Below are positions 1-8,063 of a stretch of 64,000 nucleotides of DNA, piece by piece. Source of the stretch: a virus. Each line of letters starts with the position of its first letter. The first letter of the stretch is position 1. Both the position numbers and the translations under genes were made by a program. Under the pieces are notes generated by a model that was not told the DNA's origin, did not search any database, and saw only the letters and a list, made by a program, of their open reading frames with translations. The stretch spans positions 16,458-80,457 of the IMG/VR virus record IMGVR_UViG_3300042879_003566. One strand, given 5' to 3'.

Positions 1-342
1 CATATCTTCGATGTGTGTGGCGCCATCCATCGCATCTGTACAGACGGTGAGTACAACACGATTTACAACGTGGGTACCGGCATTGAAACACGTCTGCTTG
101 ATTGCGTGTATAAGGCAAAACAAATCCTGAAATCTACGTCAGAAATTTATCTGACTGAAACACCGCCCGATTATCCGCAAGCTGTACGATTTAGCCTAGA
201 CTGCACCAAGCTTTACGACCTGGGCTTTACACCCAGCATCTCTCTAGAGGAAGGACTTCAAGACCTATGTTTAAGTCAAAGGTTATGTACTCCGGACCGT
301 ACTTTGACGGACAAGAAATTGAAGCAGCAGTCAAGGCCCTGA
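1..342 (+). CDS. NAD-dependent sugar epimerase/dehydratase, C-terminal fragment
   Basis: Reading frame open from the first base, so the 5' part lies outside the window. The visible end resembles the C-terminus of extended SDR sugar-nucleotide epimerases: a YNVGTG segment (as in YNIGTG), then a terminal segment of the form LGFTPSISLEEGL. It probably acts on a nucleotide sugar together with the next three genes. Its stop lies 76 bases inside the following gene, so the two are probably translationally coupled. The exact substrate cannot be told from the fragment. Confidence 0.7.
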   Translation, partial: HIFDVCGAIHRICTDGEYNTIYNVGTGIETRLLDCVYKAKQILKSTSEIYLTETPPDYPQAVRFSLDCTKLYDLGFTPSISLEEGLQDLCLSQRLCTPDRTLTDKKLKQQSRP

Positions 343-1484
343 GGGAAGGAAGCTGGTACCCGGCTGGAGAAGAGGTTGACAAATTTGAAAAACAATTTTC
401 CAAACGTTTTAATTTCACTTCATCTTTGATGGTGAATAGCGGCAGTTCCGCCAACCTGGTGATGATTGCCGCCTTAAAAAAATATTTTGATTGGCCGGAT
501 GGCGCCGAGATTATCGTCAGCGTTGTCGGCTTCCCCACCACCGTCAACCCCATCATCCAAAATGGTTTAGTCCCCAGGTTCGTTGATATCACCTGGCACG
601 ACTTGAATTGGAGTCTGCAACAAGTCAAGGAGGCAATCAATGAGAACACCGTTGCCGTTTTTAGTAGTCCTGTATTGGGCAATCCTTATGACCTTGACCA
701 CCTCCTTGATCTCTGCGAACAACATTCACTGAGGTACATCGCGGACAACTGCGACTCCCTTGGGTCCAAATGGAAAGGCGAGTACCTGACGGAGTATGCC
801 GTTGCTGCATCGTCGTCTTTCTATCCGGCGCACCACATCACCACATTGGAAGGTGGGATGGTGTCATCCAAGATTCCTGAGATTGTGCATCTTGCCCGTC
901 AGTTTGCATGGTGGGGACGCGACTGTTATTGCGTCGGCTCATGCAACCAGTTGATCAACGGTAGTTGCGGCAAGCGTTTTGATCAATGGCTGGAAGGGTA
1001 CGACGGTGTGGTCGACCACAAGTATGTGTTCAGCCAAATTGGGTACAACTTAAAACCGATTGACTTGCAGGGTGCTATCGGCCAGGTGCAACTGACCAAA
1101 TTCGACGAGATCCACGAGAAGCGCAGGGCAAATTACGAACGCACCAAGCAACTCCTTAGCAAGTTGGACAAGGACTTGCGTGTCGTGGAGGAAGAACCAA
1201 TGGCCGAAACCTCTTGGTTCGGTGTGCCAATCGTCTGCTTTGACAAGACATTCAAGCGGGAGCTCCAGCTGTACCTAGAAGCCAATGGCATCCAAACGCG
1301 CAACTATTTTGCCGGCAATCTTCTGTTGCATCCCGCCTACAAACACCTGGGCGATGCCAAAGATTATCCCAATGGTTATGACGTTTTAAGTCGTGTGTTC
1401 TTTATGAGCACTGCACCGATACTCACTGATGAAAACTTTGAGTATATTGACGAAATAATCTCCAGCTTTGGCGCGGCATACTGA
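267..1484 (+). CDS. rfbH: RfbH-like CDP-4-keto-6-deoxyglucose 3-dehydrase
   Basis: 405 residues, DegT/DnrJ/EryC1 aminotransferase fold. The active-site lysine of aminotransferases is replaced by histidine (H190 in FYPAHHITT), as in the PMP-dependent E1 dehydrase. The [2Fe-2S] cysteines follow the E1 pattern: C162, then 57 residues to C220, then C222. The last cysteine (C234) lies 11 residues on instead of 7, so there is a four-residue insertion in the cluster loop. Known role of the family: C3 deoxygenation in 3,6-dideoxyhexose synthesis. ATG at 267 was chosen; 285 is an alternative. Stop and next start overlap as TGATG. Confidence 0.88.
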   Translation: MFKSKVMYSGPYFDGQEIEAAVKALREGSWYPAGEEVDKFEKQFSKRFNFTSSLMVNSGSSANLVMIAALKKYFDWPDGAEIIVSVVGFPTTVNPIIQNGLVPRFVDITWHDLNWSLQQVKEAINENTVAVFSSPVLGNPYDLDHLLDLCEQHSLRYIADNCDSLGSKWKGEYLTEYAVAASSSFYPAHHITTLEGGMVSSKIPEIVHLARQFAWWGRDCYCVGSCNQLINGSCGKRFDQWLEGYDGVVDHKYVFSQIGYNLKPIDLQGAIGQVQLTKFDEIHEKRRANYERTKQLLSKLDKDLRVVEEEPMAETSWFGVPIVCFDKTFKRELQLYLEANGIQTRNYFAGNLLLHPAYKHLGDAKDYPNGYDVLSRVFFMSTAPILTDENFEYIDEIISSFGAAY

Positions 1485-2029
1485 TGGAAGTTAAACCGCT
1501 TGCGATACCGGAAGTCAAGTTGATTTCCTTAGATGCATTCCCGGATGATCGCGGTTCTTTTACTGTGCATTGGCACGAAGAAGAATTTAAGGAAGCAGTA
1601 GACGGCCATGTCTTCCGTCAGGATAGTTATGTGACCTCAGTGCCCCATGTGGTGCGTGGCTTGCATTATCAATTGCCACCCCACGCGCAAGGTAAGTTGG
1701 TTCGTTGTTTATCTGGTAGCATCCAAGATGTAGCCGTAGACATTCGGATGTCTTCCCCTACCTTTGGTATGTGGGTTGACGTGCACCTCTACGCGCACAA
1801 CAACGAAGCCCTGTGGATCCCCCCTGGGTTTGCACATGGGTATGCCTCCTTATCAGAAGGTGCAACAGTCTTCTACAAAATCACGGAAGTTTATACACCA
1901 AGCCACGAGCACAGCTTGTTGTGGAACGATCCATACATTGACATCTTGTGGAATGTACCAAGAAACCCTATTGTTTCTGAAAAGGATTCCAAAGGGAAAG
2001 GACTTACAGAAGCCCAGTTATTTGAATAA
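1484..2029 (+). CDS. rfbC: dTDP-4-dehydrorhamnose 3,5-epimerase family protein
   Basis: 181 residues, the usual length for RmlC cupins. It has the family's RGLHYQ motif with catalytic histidine, a following VAVDIR strand, WIPPGFAHGY, and the FYKITEVYTP segment with the catalytic tyrosine. The family epimerises C3 and C5 of dTDP-4-keto-6-deoxyglucose. Start codon overlaps the previous stop (TGATG) and its stop overlaps the next start (TAATG), so these are one operon. With RfbH beside it the final sugar could be a dideoxyhexose or a branched sugar. Confidence 0.88.
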   Translation: MEVKPLAIPEVKLISLDAFPDDRGSFTVHWHEEEFKEAVDGHVFRQDSYVTSVPHVVRGLHYQLPPHAQGKLVRCLSGSIQDVAVDIRMSSPTFGMWVDVHLYAHNNEALWIPPGFAHGYASLSEGATVFYKITEVYTPSHEHSLLWNDPYIDILWNVPRNPIVSEKDSKGKGLTEAQLFE

Positions 2030-3003
2030 TGGAAAACATTTTAGTTACCGGTGGCGCCGGGTTTATTGGTAGGCATCTCATTGCCCATCTCCTTGAGACG
2101 CCTGATGTTCGCGTCATTAACTTCGACAAGCTGGGCTATGCCAGTAACGCAGCTCCCATTATGGGAGCCCGTCATGTGAACACCCATTATGAATTAATGG
2201 TCGGGGATCTTCTTGATGAAGAATTCCTGAATTGGGTGGTAGAAGAAAATCAACCCACCAAGATTTACCACCTGGCTGCCGAGAGCCACGTCGATAACTC
2301 GATTGCTTCTCCGCGTGAGTTCATCCAAAGCAATGTGGTGGGCACCTTTAATTTGCTGGAAGCATGCCGCAGCAAGCTAAAGGATTCTTTTAAGTTCTTG
2401 CATGTCAGCACCGATGAAGTGTATGGGAGCTTGCATCCCGACAGCACCGACACTTATTTCGTGGAGACATCGCGCTACAACCCGAGGTCCCCGTACTCTG
2501 CCAGTAAAGCTGGGAGTGACCACCTGGTGATGGCATGGCACAACACTTACAACTTCCCTGCCGTCATTACGAACTGCAGCAATAACTATGGGCCAGGCCA
2601 GTATCCCGAGAAGTTAATCCCGATGACAATCACCCGTGCATTGGCGGGCAAACCAATCACGATCCACGGTGAAGGGAAGAACATTCGCGATTGGCTCCAC
2701 GTCAAGGATCACGTCAAGGCCTTGGCGCTTGTGATGGAAGAAGGTGCGTTGGGCCAGCAGTATTGCATTGGCGGCTTTGGTGAGCGGACCAATGTTGAGG
2801 TCGTGGAGATGATCTGCGAACTCCTGGATGAACTGAAGCCCATCTACTGCCCATACTCCGATTACATTACGCACGTCAAAGACCGTCCCGGTAATGATCT
2901 GCGGTATGCGATTGACCCACGCAAGATTCAAGAACTTGGCTGGCGTCCTGATTATGAATTTGAAGATGGCCTACGAGAAACAATTCTTACGTACTTGTCT
3001 TAA
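2029..3003 (+). CDS. rfbB: dTDP-glucose 4,6-dehydratase
   Basis: 324 residues, extended SDR. N-terminal NAD-binding motif TGGAGFIG, then STDEVYG with the catalytic Asp-Glu pair of 4,6-dehydratases, then YSASKAGSDH with the YxxxK catalytic pair, then NCSNNYGPGQYPEKLIP, highly typical of RmlB. It would make the 4-keto-6-deoxy intermediate used by the two genes before it. Last gene of the sugar operon; no terminator is obvious after it. No glycosyltransferase is visible in the window. Confidence 0.92.
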   Translation: MENILVTGGAGFIGRHLIAHLLETPDVRVINFDKLGYASNAAPIMGARHVNTHYELMVGDLLDEEFLNWVVEENQPTKIYHLAAESHVDNSIASPREFIQSNVVGTFNLLEACRSKLKDSFKFLHVSTDEVYGSLHPDSTDTYFVETSRYNPRSPYSASKAGSDHLVMAWHNTYNFPAVITNCSNNYGPGQYPEKLIPMTITRALAGKPITIHGEGKNIRDWLHVKDHVKALALVMEEGALGQQYCIGGFGERTNVEVVEMICELLDELKPIYCPYSDYITHVKDRPGNDLRYAIDPRKIQELGWRPDYEFEDGLRETILTYLS

Positions 3004-3051
3004 GTACGGTTAACTTAACTGCTAGTATTGGGTATACCACATTGTCGCCCC

Positions 3052-3219
3052 ATGGAAAAGTTGCAAAAATATGATGAGGTTATGAGAGAGGGCGCACAGT
3101 TCCTCGACAACCATAACCAGCTCTTACAAAGTTTACTTATCTCAAGGCACAATGCTGGTAACAATACCCCTACTCAGGACACCCCGGGAATCGGAAATGA
3201 GTCTGTCGAACCAGGTTAA
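3052..3219 (+). CDS. small hypothetical protein (55 aa)
   Basis: Starts at an ATG 49 bases after rfbB; a longer frame would need an upstream TTG. The product is polar with a short predicted helix (KYDEVMREGAQFLDN). It overlaps the next small gene by 23 bases. No family recognised. Confidence 0.4.
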   Translation: MEKLQKYDEVMREGAQFLDNHNQLLQSLLISRHNAGNNTPTQDTPGIGNESVEPG

Positions 3220-3403
3220 GCAATCGGTCAACGAAGCAGCCGGTGTGCTGCGAGAAGCGTTGGCCTTTGCTGCACGCACCGAACATCCTGTGGTGATTAG
3301 CAGCATCACCGATATCCTGGTCCGACTGGAATCCCTGGAGCAGATGGAAGAAATTATGGAGAAGTTCGGCAAGAACCATAACTTGCCCACGTCCCTTGGC
3401 TGA
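3197..3403 (+). CDS. small helical hypothetical protein (68 aa)
   Basis: The frame is open from 3152, but the ATG at 3197 (MSLSNQVKQSV) gives a compact amphipathic helical protein with alternating hydrophobic and charged residues, so that start is preferred. It lies in a run of three overlapping short genes. Function unknown. Confidence 0.45.
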   Translation: MSLSNQVKQSVNEAAGVLREALAFAARTEHPVVISSITDILVRLESLEQMEEIMEKFGKNHNLPTSLG

Positions 3404-3551
3404 ACGTTACTCGGAAGAGCAACGACTTCAGGATTTTTTCTGGAAGCTGGAAAGCTTGATTCCTAATCCACCGAAAGACTGGCAGAAACTAGCCAAGCCC
3501 TGCAAGTGGAAAAAGATTCTTGAAGACAAAGAAAAAGGTAAGAAGGAATAA
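3396..3551 (+). CDS. small basic hypothetical protein (51 aa)
   Basis: TTG-initiated frame overlapping the previous stop by eight bases. The product is aromatic in the first half and ends in a lysine-rich tail (KEKGKKE). The overlap fits the coupled layout of its neighbours, but the weak start keeps confidence low. Confidence 0.4.
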   Translation: MAERYSEEQRLQDFFWKLESLIPNPPKDWQKLAKPCKWKKILEDKEKGKKE

Positions 3552-3651
3552 TGGTATCTTTACCTCGGAGCAATTTCGCTCTGGGACCAATAGTCGAAAG
3601 TCCCTCCACTTTACGAACGTAGAGCTCGAAAGGGCAAGAAAGGAAGCTATG

Positions 3652-3679
3652 ATCCCGGTATAAAAGCCGGGATTTTTTT
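3652..3679 (+). terminator. intrinsic terminator abutting the next start codon
   Basis: Seven-base stem ATCCCGG / CCGGGAT with an eight-base loop, followed by seven T. The U-tract ends exactly at the ATG of the gene starting at 3680. It closes the transcript from the small genes upstream. Confidence 0.75.
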
Positions 3680-4351
3680 ATGACGACACTTGTTGCCAAC
3701 GTACCGCCCGTCAAGGTGTGGGTCAGACGGGAATACTTGCGTGACCTACGCGACGGCCATGGTGAATACACACCTGGTTATTGGGTGACCTGTAAATCAT
3801 TGACGGGTCGTGCCCTGTATTTCGAGACGTACCTTACTGAGTATGGCGCCCTATACGACAAGTTACCGATCAGTGCATTCCTAGCATGGGACTCAGATCA
3901 TCCCGACAAACCACAACCACCAACACCTGATCTTGAGCTGACTGACCTGCAGTTTTGGAATGGGTTTGACACTGGGCTTACGGTCATTGAAAAGAACCTG
4001 ATCTACAACATGGAGTTTCAGGTGATGACGCGTAGTGCAGGCGTCATGAAAGGCGAGTATCTTTTTACAATTGATAACTATCACCCCCACCGCAATGAAC
4101 CCGATTTTTACTTTGCTGAATTCCCTGATGAGCACAAGTCTCACAACATTGTGGCCTTGGATAACGGCCAAATCGGCGCTTATCCCAACAATCGTTGTCG
4201 CATGTGCGACCCATCGTTAACGCACCACAACCTCAAGACCCCAGACTTTAAGGTGTCGACGCGGTACTTTGATGTTGAACATGCACCGAAGTGGGGCAGG
4301 CTGGGTGAAACAGATGATTACTTCTGGAAAACACCCAACGAAACCCTATAA
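3680..4351 (+). CDS. conserved phage protein of unknown function (223 aa)
   Basis: Soluble, aspartate- and histidine-rich, without signal peptide or membrane segment. The second half holds a dense polar stretch (IDNYHPHRNEPDFYF) followed by NNRCRMCDPSLTHH, where a CxxC and nearby histidines could bind a metal. ATG directly follows the U-tract of a terminator and there is no Shine-Dalgarno sequence, so its message must start elsewhere or escape termination. I recognise no family. Confidence 0.7.
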   Translation: MTTLVANVPPVKVWVRREYLRDLRDGHGEYTPGYWVTCKSLTGRALYFETYLTEYGALYDKLPISAFLAWDSDHPDKPQPPTPDLELTDLQFWNGFDTGLTVIEKNLIYNMEFQVMTRSAGVMKGEYLFTIDNYHPHRNEPDFYFAEFPDEHKSHNIVALDNGQIGAYPNNRCRMCDPSLTHHNLKTPDFKVSTRYFDVEHAPKWGRLGETDDYFWKTPNETL

Positions 4352-4482
4352 TTTACGAAAGGGTACAACAAGGAACGTTGTATTAAATGAAGAGTCCCTT
4401 AAGCTGCAGCGTAAATTAGCGAAACTTGCTTCAGCATAAGTCGCCTAGTCGCTAATCGTAGGCAGATACTCTCGCCCTACTC

Positions 4483-4554
4483 GCTGGATTAGCTCAGTGG
4501 TAGAGCAATGGTTTTGTAAACCATTGGCCATCGGTTCAAATCCGATATCCAGCT
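4483..4554 (+). tRNA. tRNA-Thr (anticodon UGU)
   Basis: Complete cloverleaf: acceptor GCTGGAT / ATCCAGC, D-arm with AGCTCAGTGGTAGAGC, anticodon stem ATGGT / ACCAT around loop TTTGTAA (anticodon TGT), T-arm ATCGG TTCAAAT CCGAT. The discriminator base is T and CCA is not encoded. The 131 bases before it (4352-4482) hold no convincing gene. Confidence 0.95.
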
Positions 4555-4586
4555 TTGCAAAAGTTAGTTATAGTTATCGCAGTGAC

Positions 4587-4847
4587 TTGTTGGCATTAGT
4601 GCCAAGTTCCAAGCCAAAGCTTCAAGAGAACCGAAACAAGTTCTTGGAGTACAAAAAGACTTTGTCCTGCAATAACTGTGGGATAGATGACCATCGCGTC
4701 CTGGAATTCCATCATGTTGGAGACAAGGACCATACGATCTCAAAGATGGTGAACCACGGCTACAGCTGGGAGCGGATAGAAGAAGAGATGCGTAAATGCA
4801 TTCCGCTGTGCTGCAACTGCCATCGGCTTGAGCACTGGAGTGCCTGA
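4587..4847 (+). CDS. HNH endonuclease-like protein
   Basis: Small HNH-type domain: CNNCG zinc knuckle, then RVLEFHHV (the HH of the catalytic motif), then IPLCCNCHRLEHW carrying the second CxxC and terminal histidine. The open frame runs back into the tRNA-Thr gene, so the true start must be one of the TTG/GTG codons at 4587-4599; 4587 is a choice, not a certainty. It lies directly behind the tRNA and converges on the leftward cluster. It could be a homing-type nicking enzyme or a packaging-associated HNH. Confidence 0.65.
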   Translation: MLALVPSSKPKLQENRNKFLEYKKTLSCNNCGIDDHRVLEFHHVGDKDHTISKMVNHGYSWERIEEEMRKCIPLCCNCHRLEHWSA

Positions 4848-4961
4848 TTACTTTTTCTTGCCGCCGTTTTTAGCTTTACGCGCAGTTGCATTACCGGAGT
4901 TCTGCTTAGCGTTTTGCTTTGCAGCGGCCGTCTTTTTCTTTTTGTTTTTAGATTTAGCCAT
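4848..4961 (-). CDS. very basic small protein (37 aa)
   Basis: MAKSKNKKKKT... with lysine-rich ends and an Ala/Asn/Gln middle; 37 residues. It starts inside the end of the upstream miniferritin gene (8-base overlap), so it is translationally coupled. It would bind nucleic acid or be a minor virion component. It belongs by composition to the group of tiny Lys-rich proteins seen near 37.4 and 40-41 kb. Confidence 0.6.
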   Translation of the reverse strand: MAKSKNKKKKTAAAKQNAKQNSGNATARKAKNGGKKK

Positions 4962-5505
4962 TTCTCAGTGTGGCTTTGATTTGCCAAGCGGCCTTAAATG
5001 CCTGACCAGTTAAGTCAGCAAGATAGTTTTGAATATCGATGGCACCCACCTTGGCGGCAATCGGCTCCAGTTTCTTGCACTTCATGCCCAGCTCCTCAAG
5101 GTTCTTGTAGTACACAGCGAGCATTTCCGTGCCCTTGTAGCTGGTAACTTTTTGGATACCGGGTGAGGCATCGGCAAGACCCATGCCACAAAGAGGCATC
5201 AGATAATCCATAGATCTGATGAACTCAGCCAACGTATCGAACTGTTCCAGATGAGCTTCGTATTGGTCTTTAAGGAATGCATGCACCCCGAGGAAGTTAG
5301 ACCCCTCGTAGTTCAAGTGAATGAGATGGGATTGTGTCTCAAGTTCCTTGAGGTAGGAAGTGAGGGAAATGCACTGCTGGATGAAGGACCCGACATCACC
5401 ATTCTTTGATTTACCAGGAGCCTTGGGCTTGTCCTGGGGCTGAGGAACCGCTTGCGTTGAAGCGGGTTGAGCTTGCTGGGGTTGACCAGGACCGGGAGTA
5501 TACAT
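4954..5505 (-). CDS. Dps-like miniferritin
   Basis: 183 residues. After a Pro/Gln-rich N-terminal tail with scattered lysines comes a four-helix ferritin-like region. Residues 54-90 follow the Dps pattern: HLNYEGSNFLGVHAFL, then QFDTLAEFIR, keeping the ferroxidase His, His, Asp and Glu. One position that is Asp in E. coli Dps appears to be Lys. Family role: iron oxidation and storage with DNA protection, as a dodecamer. A phage copy could protect DNA from host oxidative stress or from peroxide made during infection of a photosynthetic cell. Iron binding with the substituted residue is uncertain. Confidence 0.7.
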   Translation of the reverse strand: MYTPGPGQPQQAQPASTQAVPQPQDKPKAPGKSKNGDVGSFIQQCISLTSYLKELETQSHLIHLNYEGSNFLGVHAFLKDQYEAHLEQFDTLAEFIRSMDYLMPLCGMGLADASPGIQKVTSYKGTEMLAVYYKNLEELGMKCKKLEPIAAKVGAIDIQNYLADLTGQAFKAAWQIKATLRNG

Positions 5506-5531
5506 GGCGTTAAATCAGTATTTTCAGTTTA

Positions 5532-6851
5532 TCAGCGGCTAACTTCTTCCCAATCCATCGTAGCTAGCACCTGAGCGTTGTTGTCTTCGCTGCTACAGAC
5601 CAGCGTTAGTTCATATGCTGTACCAGTAAAGGTATCACGCTCCAGCTGGAACTTAAACAAAGCTTCTTTTAAGATGTTAACCACAGCTGACCCTTGGTTT
5701 GAACCATTGGTAAAGCCACTGGCAAGAACCCGACCCACTCCCAAGGTGAAAGATGTGCCATTAAGCTTGTACTCAACCGATGAGTCTGCCCCCAAGTCAG
5801 ACCAGGAACCACCTCCGGTCGTTCCATTAAGAACAACTTCCCAGTTATAACTAGCGTTATTCGTAATACCCATGATTGATAACGCCGTCAGGATAATGAT
5901 GGCATCCAATCGTGTTGACTTAAGGCGCAAGGAGATGACTGGATAAACAGTAGGTGCGGTTGTTAATGTATACGGCGTGTTAACTGGAATACCAACAGCG
6001 TTTTGAGCGCCCCGTAATTCGTATCCGCCTTCTGATATTGCAGTTGAACACACTTGTTTTAGTGTGCTGTTGCTTGCTGTAGTTCCAAGGTTTTCAATCT
6101 CATAACGCAACGGCAGCGATGCTGTCGTCATATATGTAGATGTAATTAAGTTGGCGTGATGGAATGAATGGCAATGCACCAGCTGACCGTTAATCACAAA
6201 CCCTGTGCGAACCGTGCCTAAACCAAGCCATTCGATATCAGTCCAATGGATCTGAGCTTTAGTAATGTCAAGGGTAAAGCCAGAGGGTCCATTGCCGTCC
6301 AACTTGTCAATGTTCCAGTCGGCCTGAGCAACACGGGTTTCCGCAACAGAGCCAGAAACTGAATTACGCTCCACAAATGACGGAGAGCTAGTACCGCTTA
6401 CCTCCACATAAATGCCATTAGCTGTTCCAAAATAACCAACCCGCTGCCGCAAGTTTGCTTGACCAGACGCCATGATAAATGTATTCATAATCTGCAGGCT
6501 TTTCCCTGGCTGATAAGAACACACTTTTGTTGTTTCTCTTAATACTTTTGCGCCTGATGCAGTCGTAACGTTTAGGTTGATTAAACCTTCTCCACTGCTA
6601 AATGCATAGGTACCACCAGTACCCGTGGACGTTGTCCACAGACCATTGTCGCGATAGCGGTGGCTGGAATCAAAGAGTGTTAGGGGGCTTGATGTACGCA
6701 ACCGCCCAAAAGCATCACCAGCTGTAGTCGCTGGTTGCATATAAACAGTATTGCCACTTGCCGTTGTAACTTCTAACGGTTGCCCACTGCAAGTCTGAAC
6801 TTTTACAACTTCGTACAGAATTGTTGCGCCGGATTCCCTATAGACAGGCAT
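5532..6851 (-). CDS. virion structural protein with DAFGRLR motif
   Basis: 439 residues, rich in Thr/Ser/Gly and beta-strand-like throughout. The N-terminal DAFGRLRTSSPLTLFDSS segment is a signature shared by structural proteins of many cyanomyoviruses and large phages. No signal peptide or membrane segment. It lies near the leftward tail fibre gene, which suggests an adsorption-apparatus protein. A GACTTAAGTC palindrome lies two bases before its ATG. Confidence 0.7.
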   Translation of the reverse strand: MPVYRESGATILYEVVKVQTCSGQPLEVTTASGNTVYMQPATTAGDAFGRLRTSSPLTLFDSSHRYRDNGLWTTSTGTGGTYAFSSGEGLINLNVTTASGAKVLRETTKVCSYQPGKSLQIMNTFIMASGQANLRQRVGYFGTANGIYVEVSGTSSPSFVERNSVSGSVAETRVAQADWNIDKLDGNGPSGFTLDITKAQIHWTDIEWLGLGTVRTGFVINGQLVHCHSFHHANLITSTYMTTASLPLRYEIENLGTTASNSTLKQVCSTAISEGGYELRGAQNAVGIPVNTPYTLTTAPTVYPVISLRLKSTRLDAIIILTALSIMGITNNASYNWEVVLNGTTGGGSWSDLGADSSVEYKLNGTSFTLGVGRVLASGFTNGSNQGSAVVNILKEALFKFQLERDTFTGTAYELTLVCSSEDNNAQVLATMDWEEVSR

Positions 6852-6866
6852 GGACTTAAGTCATAT

Positions 6867-7076
6867 TTATTTATTATCCCATCCCGCAACTAACCCACCG
6901 TAATCCCTTGGCTCCGTTACAGATACATTGTCTATACCACAAAGATCACAAGTATCCATGTGGTACGTGGAGTAGTAATGACTGGGGCCTTTGTAGTCAC
7001 CTTTCTCGTACCACTTGCCGTAAGTAACACCGCATGGATGACAGACCCACTTGGGATACGTCTTACGCTTTGCCAT
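6867..7076 (-). CDS. small zinc-ribbon protein
   Basis: 69 residues with two CxxC pairs (VCHPCG and TCDLCG) separated by about 28 residues, and a C-terminal SVTEPRDYG segment seen in a widespread phage family of unknown role. Probably binds one zinc ion. Overlaps the end of the upstream gene by 14 bases. Confidence 0.7.
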   Translation of the reverse strand: MAKRKTYPKWVCHPCGVTYGKWYEKGDYKGPSHYYSTYHMDTCDLCGIDNVSVTEPRDYGGLVAGWDNK

Positions 7077-7470
7077 TGCGCTTACCTTTGGCTGCGTCCA
7101 TTAAATCACGGGCGCGGTCATATTGTTTTGTGGCGTAATCCAACTGACATGCAACGGCATCTACAAAGCATTCGTACATTTCATCACCGGTCATCTCGTC
7201 AATGAACTCAGCAATAGTGTCAGCAAATCCGTCTGTTGCTTTTTGTTTAATGAACATGTCACTTTCTGCCAGGGGAATACGGTCGCCAATGAGTTCAGCA
7301 TAATGGCTACGCCAGTTCGGAAGCGTGTCCGTAGCATTGGAAGTGTCATGAAGTTGTTCACGGGAATCCTTGGTGACTAATGGCTCATCCATTTCTGCAA
7401 CGACGCGATGGTTTTTGTACCAATCTTGCCAAGCCTTAATGGTTTCTACTGGATCAGTTGAATCAGACAT
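7063..7470 (-). CDS. hypothetical acidic protein (135 aa)
   Basis: Helical, acidic protein without recognised domain. A GTG at 7491 would extend it by seven residues, but the ATG at 7470 follows the U-tract of a hairpin and is preferred. C-terminus is basic (KGKRNGKA) and overlaps the zinc-ribbon gene. Confidence 0.6.
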   Translation of the reverse strand: MSDSTDPVETIKAWQDWYKNHRVVAEMDEPLVTKDSREQLHDTSNATDTLPNWRSHYAELIGDRIPLAESDMFIKQKATDGFADTIAEFIDEMTGDEMYECFVDAVACQLDYATKQYDRARDLMDAAKGKRNGKA

Positions 7471-7474
7471 AATA

Positions 7475-7506
7475 AAAAAGGGGTTCGTCACTGAGTGACT
7501 TACCCC
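7475..7506 (-). terminator. hairpin with U-tract before a start codon
   Basis: On the minus strand GGGGT and ACCCC enclose a second stem GTCAC / GTGAC, followed by six T and, four bases later, the ATG at 7470. It looks like an intrinsic terminator for the 7533-8004 gene pair placed in the leader of the next gene. Confidence 0.6.
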
Positions 7507-7532
7507 ACAAGTGTAATAAAAAATCAGTTAGA

Positions 7533-7814
7533 TCAAGCAGTGATCATAACTTTTTCCGGATTAACTTCCTGAAGTTGTCCTTCTTCATACAGACGAACAG
7601 CTTCCAACATCTCGAAGTAACGGTCACGCATCACAGGTCCAGCTTCATTGATACAGAAGTCTTGCCAGAGTCTTGTATAAAGACCGCGCATTGGGTGAGA
7701 AGGATCTTTTCTACCTGAACATTGATACATGTGTTCCATGAAGTCAGCTTTTTGCTGTTCTTTGGTGACACTCCAGCTATCAAGGACAGCTTGCCAATTA
7801 AATGCGTCAGTCAT
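7533..7814 (-). CDS. hypothetical protein (93 aa)
   Basis: The frame is open further upstream, but MTDAFNW at 7814 overlaps the previous gene's stop by eight bases (ATGACTGA) and gives a compact Trp-rich helical protein. Segments such as CSGRKDPSHPMRGLYTRLWQ look conserved, but no family is recognised. Confidence 0.6.
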   Translation of the reverse strand: MTDAFNWQAVLDSWSVTKEQQKADFMEHMYQCSGRKDPSHPMRGLYTRLWQDFCINEAGPVMRDRYFEMLEAVRLYEEGQLQEVNPEKVMITA

Positions 7815-8004
7815 TGAAACCAATTTGTGTAATGGAAGTAAAGACGCCTTTGACACTGGGACCGATCTCAAATAATAGGTCGTCCAGTTCGTCTTGCAAG
7901 GCTTCTGCAATTTCGTCGGCAGTTTTACCACCGAAGGAATTGTATTCAACCTCAAGATCAACCGCAAATGAAACGGTCAACTTGGGCACAGTGATTGGTT
8001 CCAT
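7807..8004 (-). CDS. hypothetical protein (65 aa)
   Basis: Short acidic alpha/beta protein (LTVSFAVDLEVEYNSFGG, then a helix TADEIAEALQDELDDLLFE). The strand-helix pattern is typical of small phage proteins of unknown role. Coupled to the next gene by an eight-base overlap. Confidence 0.55.
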   Translation of the reverse strand: MEPITVPKLTVSFAVDLEVEYNSFGGKTADEIAEALQDELDDLLFEIGPSVKGVFTSITQIGFND

Positions 8005-8063
8005 TCCTGAATGAAAGGGTTCAATTACTGTAGCAGCAAATTAAAAACAATTAGTGAGTAGGA